Positions 56,020-64,000 of a stretch of 64,000 nt of DNA are shown here, piece after piece. Source of the stretch: Cricetomys ansorgei (taxonomy: Eukaryota > Chordata > Mammalia > Rodentia > Nesomyidae); contig JAMJFZ010000289.1 of NCBI GenBank assembly GCA_026225945.1, positions 1,295,001 to 1,359,000 on the forward strand, written 5' to 3'. The notes below the pieces were generated by a model that saw nothing but the letters and a program-made list of their open reading frames with translations, searched no databases and was not told where the DNA came from. Made by a program: the position numbers and the translations under genes. The first letter of the stretch is position 1; every line of letters starts with the position of its first letter.

Positions 56020-56892
56020 TCATCCCTGTAGAATAAGCAACTTAGAATAGTCATTATAGTCAGAATAGCATTCACAGTCAATACCATAAAGATGCATTTC
56101 ATTAAATAGCAGACATAGAACATCTGAGCCCAGTGTAGTCAGATTTATATGGTTGTAGAACCTTGAGAAATGTGGACTGCTAGAGCACCATATAAGCAAG
56201 AGTTTCCTGGTAGTCCATATAAAAAAGAAGGTACGATTATAAAGTATCAGTATAGAAAGGAAGATACAATTGGGAAAATACATATGTTTGCATACATACA
56301 CCCATACACACACATACACACACACACATTTCAGTCTGAGAGAAGAAAGTTGGCTAGTTCTTAGAGGAAAGCGCTTAGCCTGGGTTTTGGGGACTGGGCA
56401 GGAGGCTACTGGGAGCCTGACCAATAGAGGTAGAAGAGGTGTAAGTGACCATTGAGCCTTCTGAGAACATGTTTTCCAGCTCCACAGTGTGTCTTCAGAC
56501 CACTGACAAAACACACAGAGCCTCCAGTTCAAAATAAGACATTCTATCTGCACTAAACTGCTCACCAGCCCATTCTGAGTGAGGTTTGGTTGTGATCGTG
56601 CAGGTCTCAGCCATGAAGCCGGATTACCATGAGCAGGCACGGGCTGGCAGAGAAGGGCACAGGTGGGAGAAGAGGAAAGTAAGAGTTGATGCAGTGTGTC
56701 CGGCTCAGCATGCGTTCTCTTTGGGTGTTCCAGTTCCTTGCTGCTTCTCATGTGAAGGGGTTGGTGATGAGCGAGGAGGCTGTGCTCTGCTCCAGGGAGG
56801 TAGAGTGTGGCGAGAAGGGTAGAGGCTCTGTAGAAACAAATGTCTGAGAGCTGATGCATAGCCTTACGGTGCCATTGGGCTGTGATCGACAT
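56020..56892 (-). other. Longest open frame (290 codons), probably fortuitous
   Basis: An uninterrupted minus-strand frame from ATG at 56892 to a stop at 56020. The middle is a translated CA microsatellite (56293-56328, Val-Cys rich). The rest is rich in Leu, Ser, Cys and His with no domain, signal peptide or family motif that I can recognise. The C-terminal third has hydrophobic stretches but no clear membrane topology. The start context is poor (C at -3, T at +4). It is longer than expected by chance, yet a plus-strand frame overlaps it at 56586-56822 and there is no sign of splicing. A chance frame is most likely; a lineage-specific peptide or lncRNA frame is possible. Confidence 0.15.
56293..56328. 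repeat. (CA)n microsatellite
   Basis: A short CA/CATA tract inside the 290-codon frame. Confidence 0.93.
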
Positions 56893-56910
56893 GAGAAAAC
56901 ATGAGAAGAT

Positions 56911-56931
56911 GGGTGGGGGTTGGGGGTGGGG
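56911..56931 (+). other. G-quadruplex-forming motif
   Basis: Guanine runs of 3, 5, 5 and 4 separated by loops T, TT and T. It lies 19 bp upstream of the ATG of the minus-strand 290-codon frame, so the C-rich strand would be the sense strand for that frame. Confidence 0.8.
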
Positions 56932-57794
56932 CCCGAATGTGGAAGAGTAAGATCAGGGAGGCTTGAGTGGAGTCCATTTACTGACCACTGTCAGGACAAA
57001 GGGAACCATGCTTTCTGACCAGAGAGCTGTGTGTGTGTGTGTGTGTGGTGTTTGGGTAAGATTCAGCCAAGAGGACGCTTCCTGCAGATGATGTTTCTAA
57101 GTGGAATTCTGAGATGAGTCTGAATAGAGACCTGGATTTCCTCTTATACATTAACTACTTTGGAGTTCATACTAAGGTTTGGAAATCTTCCCTTCAGGAC
57201 GACAGTGTAGCCACGGTTTACCCTGTCGGAAGCGTTCTCCACATCACCACATAGCTGTGCTCTCCAGGTGTGGTCTTTGGACTAGTAGGGTTGTGTCCTG
57301 TGAGCGCCTTTGATCTGCAGAGACAGAGGGCCTGCTCTGACTTCTTCAGCCCCTGAGGATGGGCCAGAAACTGTTGGGATAAGTTCTGAAAGTGATCCTT
57401 AATCATGTCAAAGAGGAAGAACTGATGCACAGGATAGATGGGCCACAGAACGATTGTATATCCTCTATTTGACCTATGCTGGAGCTCAGTAAAAAAGTCA
57501 TTTCTTAAGACTCAAAGTGTACAACAGGCCCTACTTTGGCTTTCTGCTATGGGAAACTTCCCAGGTGGTGGGAGGTCTGTTGTGGTATTTTTAAAAGACG
57601 TGACGATGCGTTCTGTCTCCCTTCAAAAACAACATTTCGACTACCAGCGGGCTTAGGTGGACGGCATGGCGGTGACTGGTGGAATTTTCGGTTGGGTTGC
57701 ATTTCACTGCGGTACTTTATGTCTCTGGGGTTGGAATGGGGAAGAAGGAAGTAGGCTTTATCTAACTTGAGCTAATTATTCTCCAGGCATGAGT
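56932..57794. other. Unique sequence with short (TG)n
   Basis: A (TG)10-like tract lies at 57028-57047. No gene or interspersed repeat recognised. Confidence 0.5.
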
Positions 57795-57955
57795 TTACCA
57801 GACCATGACCTTGGGTAAAACATTGCATCTCTTTGTGCCTCGATTTCTTATCTATGAAATGGGGATAATGATTCCTTCTCACAGGGTTACCTGGATAAGG
57901 TGGTTCACGTGAAAGGGTTTTGTAAGTGTGAAGTGTCACGGGTCATTGGGATTAT
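57795..57955 (-). repeat. MIR SINE
   Basis: On the plus strand, GACCTTGGGTAAAACATTGC, GTGCCTCGATTTCTTATCTA, TGAAATGGGGATAATGATTC, CTTCTCACAGGGTTACCTGG and GGGTTTTGTAAGTGTGAAG follow the MIR reverse complement closely. This is the clearest MIR in the window. Confidence 0.78.
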
Positions 57956-58000
57956 TTTATTACAGTTTTAAAGCACGTGTTATGTGAAAGAGTACCAGTC
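57956..58000. other. Short unique segment
   Basis: Links the MIR to the T tract; nothing recognised. Confidence 0.4.
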
Positions 58001-58022
58001 TTTTTTTTTTTTTTTTTTTTTT
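58001..58022. repeat. (T)22 homopolymer
   Basis: Twenty-two thymines with no recognisable SINE body on either side. Confidence 0.95.
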
Positions 58023-58925
58023 AAACAAATTTCTTTTTCAGAAGAGGTACAAAATAATTTATATGGTTTACCTAAATTATTCACATTATTGCTCAGTTGG
58101 AAATGCATTCAGATTACATGGAAAAGTTTGAAATGCCCAATCTTGTATTTTGGGTTGAATCTTGTTGATCTTTTGAACCTAACAAATTATTTAGGAATAA
58201 GCATATTATGAGGTGATACATTGTGTTTCAAATGTTTTCTTTTTATCGATTGAGAGATGATTCAATTTAAGAATTAAATGAATACAGAGTCATGAATATA
58301 CCTTTCCAGACCAGGAACAAAGTACACGAATAATTTCTAACCAATATTAAGGCACTCGTGGGTTATGTAACTCCCCAAGTCTTGAAGTAAATTAGAGTGG
58401 TTTTGTCTTCATTGTTTAGAGAGAAATATGTTGGTTATTAAAATCAGTCTTTCAGTTTTCCCATTCAAGCAAGCTGTGGACAGTCGCCATAGCTGTAGGC
58501 CCAGGTCTCATAGATGTTTTTTAATTTGAACCTGCTTTCTGTTAGAATGACTCATTATTAAGGAACGTCTACTAACCCCTCACAGACATTCCTCTTTAAT
58601 AAATTATGCTTTATTTGCATTAGCACCGTATCTACCATACCGTTCAGTACCAGGTAAACTGAACTTCCATTAAACCTGGTGACACATTTTGTTGTGGCTA
58701 TTCTGAAAATAGCTGAGAGATCGTCTAAATGCTCCAGGTCTTTCTCACGCAGGGCTCTTTCTGAAGTGTTTCCTCTCTGTCATATCCGTATCCTTGTCAT
58801 CAGTTTTTAATAACTGCACCACACAAGTTCTTCTCCAGTCGTTGAGAACTACAGGGCAAGGCTGTCGTGAAAGGTCCCTGTCACTGAGGTTGTCATGGGC
58901 GTGGGAAGTAGTTCAAAACCTCCAT
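58023..58925. other. Unique non-coding sequence
   Basis: Nothing recognised. Confidence 0.5.
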
Positions 58926-59066
58926 GCCTTAGAATGTGGCACACACCCTTAATCCCAGCACTCAGGAGGCAGAGGCAGGAGGCTCTCTGAATAGTAAGTT
59001 CCAGGACAGCCAGAGTTACAACAGAGAAACCTGTGTTAACCCCCACCCCCACCCCCCAAAAAAAGA
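58926..59066 (+). repeat. B1 SINE with internal deletion
   Basis: GCCTTAGAATGTGGCACACA, CTTAATCCCAGCACTCAGGA, GGCAGAGGCAGGAGGCTCTC, then AGTAAGTTCCAGGACAGCCA and GAGAAACCTG. The GAGTTCGAGGCCAGCCTGGT block is missing (about 25 bases). The tail is unusual: C-rich (CCCCACCCCCA-type) before a short A run. Confidence 0.92.
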
Positions 59067-59601
59067 ATCAATAAACTTCTAGTCATGACTCTCAGCACCA
59101 ACTTCTCTGACTTGATTCACCCTGACTCTAAATTCTGTTTTTTGTACTCAGATTGACCTCTGTATGGTCTTTTGCCCTGAGTACCATAGCAGCACAATAA
59201 GTTTTTAGTCTGTTTTAGGGTGATCAATGGGGTGGTCACAGTACCCTCTCCCCAATTTTCAATGTTTTTCATAGTTGTATCTGTTATTTTTAAGTCATTA
59301 GAATCATTTTACTACTTTATTTTTTAGGTAATGTAAAGCCAGTCTACACAACTTTCATGTCCCATCTGTTTCTGTATGTTTCAAACTATTGATATCAGAA
59401 AGGAAATGTATTTATTTAAAAACAAATACACCCATATATGAATCCAGGTTATCTCTGGATGCAGTTTTTCTAATGGAATTATGATTTTAGATTTTAAAGA
59501 GCATAGTGCAGGTAATATTACCATTAAACTCATACTCTGTCAGCACTACCACCAGACACCGAGACCACCCTATCCAGAGTTGGGTTTGTGGGATTAAGAG
59601 C
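59067..59601. other. Unique non-coding sequence
   Basis: Nothing recognised. Confidence 0.5.
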
Positions 59602-59704
59602 AGTGTGTGTGTGTCTGCGTGTGTGTGTGTGTGTCTGTGTGTGTGTGTATGTGTGTCTGCGTGTGTGTGTGTGTCTGTGTGTGTGTCTGTGTGTCTGTGT
59701 GTGT

Positions 59705-59740
<36 letters not shown>
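59602..59740. repeat. Long (TG)n with TCTG variants
   Basis: About 139 bp of TG dinucleotides interrupted at irregular spacing by TCTG, CTGCG and TATG. The last part (about 59710-59740) is pure. It forms the expanded 3' tail of the adjoining minus-strand B3. Confidence 0.97.
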
Positions 59741-59744
<4 letters not shown>

Positions 59745-59871
59745 CTTGTATATGCATAGACAGGGATGAAAGTCAGAGGACCCGTTTGCTAGAGTCAGCT
59801 CCCTCCCCTCTACCAGATGGATTCTGCTGAACTGAGGTGGGCTTTATCTGCTGAGCTATCTTGTTGTCCCC
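59741..59871 (-). repeat. B3 SINE with internal deletion
   Basis: On the plus strand, GATGAAAGTCAGAGGACCCG, AGTCAGCTCCCTCCCCTCTA, CCAGATGGATTCTGCTGAAC and TTATCTGCTGAGCTATCTTG follow B3 in reverse complement. The CAGGCTTGGTGGCAAG segment is lost. Confidence 0.8.
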
Positions 59872-61138
59872 AATCTTGTTTTTAAATAAAAACATAGCCA
59901 TTTTATACCATGCCTTTTCCATGTTACAGTTCTTTTAAATTATTAGGGAACAGTTATTGAATATTGTTTCTGGCTTTTAGTCCAAATAGGAACGAAACGA
60001 TCAGATCCTATACATGAGAATTTCAGCTCTTAACCAGGCTTTTCTACATTTTCACTTAGTCAGAAGTAACAAAGTCACAGAAAACCTGCAGTACACAAGA
60101 GACACAGCTTAAATAATACACTCTGGATGGACTCAATGAAACCTGAAATACTAAGGAAAGACATTTCAGGACCCAGCCAAGAACACTTACGTTTGAAGGT
60201 TAAAAATATTCTTCCTGTTTTTTCCTAGTAAAAGACTTTAAACAAAGTAAAGGATGAATGATGTCTTCTGCTCTACTTATTAGTTTTGTCTCTTCTTGAA
60301 ATGTTAGTTTTTGGCCTCAGACGAATTGATAGATCATTACAGTTCATTTGTGGCATTAACAACCAGAAGTAGCTAATGATGCTGTTTATTTTTGGGTGGA
60401 GATTAATGCAGTCTGTGTATTAAGTATGTGTGCTTACATTTTAGATATTATTTGCACAACCAAAATAATAAAAAAAAAAAAAACAAGCAAACTATGAAGC
60501 AATCTAGGCTTTTAGTGTCTGTAACCCAGGGTTTTAATCTTTAAGTCATTTAAAAATATTTTAAAACTTTCCAATTATTATTGTGAGAACCTTCGCACCC
60601 CATTCCCCCACAATAAAATACAAAACAACAACAACAACAAAAAAAAACCCCAAACAACGTTTTCCTTTATAGTGGAGTACATGAAAGATCTGAAACATCC
60701 AAGTGTCTGAAACGCTCCCTGCACTTGGGATTTACTCGTAGCTTGGATTCCCTCATATTTGGGGCTTCGCTCGGCGATTTGGATGCCTCTATATATGTTT
60801 GTTTCATTGAAGTTTTCTAGTTTTCATTCTGGAAAGGAAGCGAAATATTGTATCCTTTTTCCAAAGGAAAATGTTTGTGGTATTGTGAAAATGAGAACAG
60901 ATGGCATTGTAAAGCTTTGGGGAGAAGAGCAGCACTTCAATTCAAATTGTTAGGCAGAGTCGGAGACAAACACGTGGCTACCAATTGTTGTAGATATTTA
61001 TATGACTTAACTCAAGCGTGTTAAACAAAACACGGGAAAGGGAGAATTTTCTTTTTTAACTTAAACATTTTTTTTTCTTCCAGTTTTTACAGTCCAGACT
61101 TCATGAAGTATATGCAGAAGCAGCTAGGTTTTATGACC
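59872..61138. other. Unique sequence with A-rich tracts
   Basis: Poly(A) lies at about 60469-60483 and an interrupted (CAA)n/poly(A) at 60621-60648. No gene or SINE body recognised. Confidence 0.5.
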
Positions 61139-61173
61139 AAAAAAAAAAAAAAAGAGAGAGAGAGAGAAAAAGT
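61139..61173. repeat. Poly(A)/(GA)n tract
   Basis: Sixteen adenines followed by about seven GA units and an A run. Confidence 0.95.
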
Positions 61174-62414
61174 GATCAGAGAACAGCTTAGCGGCATAAG
61201 ATGTGTTCTGTAATTTTGGGTTTCACAGTGGCTAAGTTTCCCCAGATGCAGTGTGACAGCCTATTAGCAAGATCAACAGATCTGAACTTGGAGGCCTCTG
61301 CTCTTTCCCCTGCTCTGAGTGATTAGCTTTGCAGCACGGGCCTTGCAGCCTGGCTGTGGTGGGATGCGTTAACCCCTCCACAGTTCTCCACAACTGATCA
61401 GCAAAGCGGCCATTACCACCACCGTATCCGAAGTGACGTTTCCGTGCAGGCTGCTTGCTGTTCCATTCATAACCACAAAACAGACCGAAATGACTTTCCT
61501 CCTTTTTACAACTTGCAAAGAGTTAATGGACTGTGCTGACCCCCTGCCAAAACCTTTAAGAAACTTTATTAATGTGTTATGAGCCAGGACACCATAGTGT
61601 GGGATTTGGTTGGTTATTCATCTTAACGAATAAAAATATGTACGCACAATTAAAGCTGCATTCGCCCACAGTTGCCTTCTAATAAACGCTGAGGCTTTGT
61701 CAGTGTCCCTCTTGCGTTTGCCGAGCACTTGTGGTCTCCCTACTTCTAAATCCTGCAGACAGTGGTAGTGCTGGAAGAGACTGCATTTAAGAAATTCTAG
61801 TTTAGTGTCTGAGACGAATAACCAGTGATTATTAGGATTTAGGTGGAAAAAATATTTTTAAAAGAAATGTTTATTTGAAAACACCCAGGTATCTAATGTA
61901 TTTTCTCATTTTATTTACATGATTTGACATATGTAAAAGATGCTTTCATCTGTTTTGGTGATTCACATGACAGAAGCAGCGTAATTTCGCTGTGGATCAT
62001 GGTGGGGAAGCATCTTGAGTAGTCAGCACTGACAGACATTTCACCTGCCTGCTCTGATCTGCCACATCTTAGGCAACATTGCACTTTTACTTTTATATAA
62101 TTTCCTGTTCTCTCACCCCTGATCTTTCTTCCTTTCTCCTTTAGGCTGGAGTCTTAGAAGGAAGAAATGAGGCTAAAAATCATATCATACTGTAAACTAA
62201 GTTTTAAAAATGCGTTGATTTAATCAGTGTCTCTAGATAAATTTAATGATCTAGCTCCCCGGGAGGCAGATAAACCATTTTGCATCTTGTGGAGTTTATA
62301 GTTTGTCCACCCAAACTCTACAAACAAGCGTCCTTCGTACCTCTAAAATACTGCTGACTGGTCTTATGAAAATAACCCCAAGTTCCTAAAGGAAAGGGAA
62401 AGCTTTTGAAAGCT
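61174..62414. other. Repeat-free block, possible conserved non-coding element
   Basis: No repeat recognised. The part at 61180-61700 has dense transcription-factor-like words (GTGACGTTTCC, AACCACAAA, ACAATTAAAG). No coding frame is present. Function cannot be judged without cross-species alignment. Confidence 0.3.
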
Positions 62415-62432
62415 TTTTTTTTTTTTTTTTTA
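62415..62432. repeat. (T)18 homopolymer
   Basis: Eighteen thymines between AAAGC and AATTTTGCC. Confidence 0.93.
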
Positions 62433-63611
62433 ATTTTGCCAAAATGATTTTCTTCTAAGTCATGGGACTGGAGGAATTTTATGCCCTAACATTAACAATA
62501 TTCTTGAGGGGCCCTGTTTAAAAAAGAAGAAAAACCTTCTAGTAAGTTAAAAAAAAATCAAGAGAATGAATATGATACTTCACAATAATAAAATCAGAAC
62601 TTAAGCCATATCAGCTTTTACAAATGCGATCTTAATTCCTGCTAGCAGCTCTGAAGCTTCACATGACCCATGGCTTTGCCACGGAAGGAAATGAAAGTAA
62701 CCACTTTCCTCAAGTGGACATATTTGGAAGTGAGGTAGTTTTTAATCTTCCCTCCATTTTACTGTGGGGTAGGAATGCTCGTTGAATTGTAAATCTTGAG
62801 TAGCCATGGTATTGAATACAGAGCCTTGAGATCATGAGACCATATTACAAATACAAGGGTAAATGAATTTAAGTGGCTTTGGGTGTATAGGGAACGAAGA
62901 CTCCGCTCGGAGTTTGACCCTTGCTTTGTTGCTTGCCATCTTTTCGAACTGAGGCACTTAGCCTTATGAATTTCACAGTGATGTGTTCTGTGTTACAATT
63001 GATCATGTCCACCGAAGGAAAGAAATATCCCTTGTCTGAGGACTTGACCTGTCTGTATAGGAGGAAGTGCTGAAGATGGTGTTAGAGGTCTGTCTTTGGG
63101 GGGAACCATGAGAACTGGCTGTTCTCCGCAATGTCTTTGTAGGAAAATGATCATCCTGGTAGCCCAGGTAAAGCACCACAACGACTATATTGACAGTTAT
63201 GCAAAAACGAAAACGGAAGACATCAGACAGGCACTGGGAGACGTGGTGTAGCAGGGAATCACTGTGGAAGTTTCAGGACTGTGCTGGGAGACTTGGAGGT
63301 TTGGGGGTGTGAGCAGGGTGAGACTGCTATTGATGCCCTTGGCCTGTCACTGCAGTCTTCAATTTGTGGCATGCCATGGGCAGCACGGTTTTTTGGTCTC
63401 TGTGCACATTACAAAACCACAACATCAGTTTACCACAGTCAGCGGCCTGCACTCGAGGGAGACCTCTGCCAGGAAAATTGGGAAGTTATATGTCAAAAAT
63501 TAGGAGAATTGACCAAGACCCCCTGTAACTTGAGGTAACCTCAAGTTAGGTAACCCCTACCTGCAGCGCATTTTATTTTTCCTAGTGGTGACACTTGAAC
63601 TTGGAAAAGCA
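62433..63611. other. Mostly unique sequence
   Basis: A faint MIR-like order may exist at 62880-62980 but is too diverged to call. The overlapping plus frames at 63264-63538 have no recognisable product. Confidence 0.45.
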
Positions 63612-63780
63612 GTCAATGAAATTGGACTTTAGAGTTGGATTGACTTGGGTTTAATTCCTTGGTTTTTCATGCATTAGCTGAACATTTTTGTTCAGTATTT
63701 CTTACCTTAAAATGACAGTGATCAGAGCCCACCTTCACTGTCCCTGAGAGACTGAAGTCTATGCATGGCATGGTGAACAC
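63612..63780 (-). repeat. MIR SINE
   Basis: On the plus strand, GACTTTAGAGTTGGATTGAC, TTGGGTTTAATTCCTTGGTT, GCATTAGCTGAACATTTTTG and TATTTCTTACCTTAAAATGA follow the MIR reverse complement (type 'agtcagactgcctgggttcg ... cttactagctgtgtgacctt ... tcatctgtaaaatg'). Confidence 0.62.
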
Positions 63781-63914
63781 TGGTGGACGGGTAAACAACT
63801 GGTCAGCAACTCCCAGCCCGGCTTTCCCTTTACTATTGTTCATTCATGAAATAGTCACTGATAAAGAGGAGGAAAACTAGTATTTTAAGCCAGAATGTGT
63901 GGAAGATCCATCAT

Positions 63915-63983
63915 GACTTTACACATATGTCATTGATCCTCACTGCTACCCTTTCAGCGTAGGTATCAATTCTATAGGTGCTG
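63915..63983 (+). repeat. MIR-like fragment
   Basis: GACTTTACACATATGTCATT, GATCCTCACTGCTACCC and GCGTAGGTATCAATTCTATA follow the MIR core ('ttacatgtattaactcattt aatcctcacaac ... gtaggtactattat'). The window ends before the rest could be seen. Confidence 0.55.
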
Positions 63984-64000
63984 CACTGTCTCATGCAGTC

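Noticed and set aside
59506..59830. Cys-Val-rich plus frames and His-Thr-rich minus frame
   Set aside because: Pure translation of the (TG)n microsatellite.

Overview
This is a 64 kb stretch of mammalian nuclear DNA from a muroid rodent (mouse, rat or a close relative; I cannot separate these from the sequence alone). The assignment rests on B1, B2, B3, B4 and ID-type SINEs, the 3' end of a rodent L1, long (TG)n/(CA)n microsatellites and generally low CpG. Older mammalian repeats (MIR, L2, an MLT1-type MaLR LTR) are interleaved and strongly diverged. There are no prokaryotic features: no operons, ribosome binding sites or CRISPR array.

I found no protein-coding gene that I can name. Almost all open reading frames are short and look like chance frames; several are translated microsatellites or SINEs. 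The two worth keeping in view are on the minus strand. One is a 61-codon frame at 17905-18090, with an acceptor-like AG just upstream and an AATAAA downstream. The other is an unusually long 290-codon frame at 56020-56892 that is probably fortuitous. The window is best read as intergenic DNA or the inside of a very large intron.

Layout. 1-8.4 kb: (TG)n tracts, a B1-like and a B2-type SINE, a G-quadruplex motif beside a (TG)21, and a minus-strand B3. 8.4-17 kb: mostly unique sequence with faint L2-like fragments, AT-rich and homopolymer tracts, then a full B4. 17-20.5 kb: a complex TA/TGCG microsatellite with a 51-nt alternating purine-pyrimidine run, the candidate exon, a G4 motif, a MIR and a perfect palindrome. 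20.5-27.6 kb: sparse repeats. 27.6-30.3 kb: the most structured part, with an MLT1 LTR, two diverged copies of one MIR-containing segment (the first split by a younger B1 that has a target-site duplication), an L2, a B2 and a deleted B1. 32.7 kb: a truncated 5S rRNA pseudogene. 34-44 kb: scattered SINEs and L2 pieces and a 5'-truncated L1. 44-56 kb: ID, B1 and B2 SINEs and a five-copy 31-bp tandem repeat with a two-unit higher-order pattern. 56-64 kb: the long frame with a G4 at its start, MIRs, a B1, a B3 with a very long (TG)n tail, and a repeat-poor block that could be regulatory.

Nothing here amounts to a new multi-gene system. All repeat-family names come from remembered consensus patterns, not from a database search, and boundaries are approximate by about 5-20 bp (more for MIR and L2).
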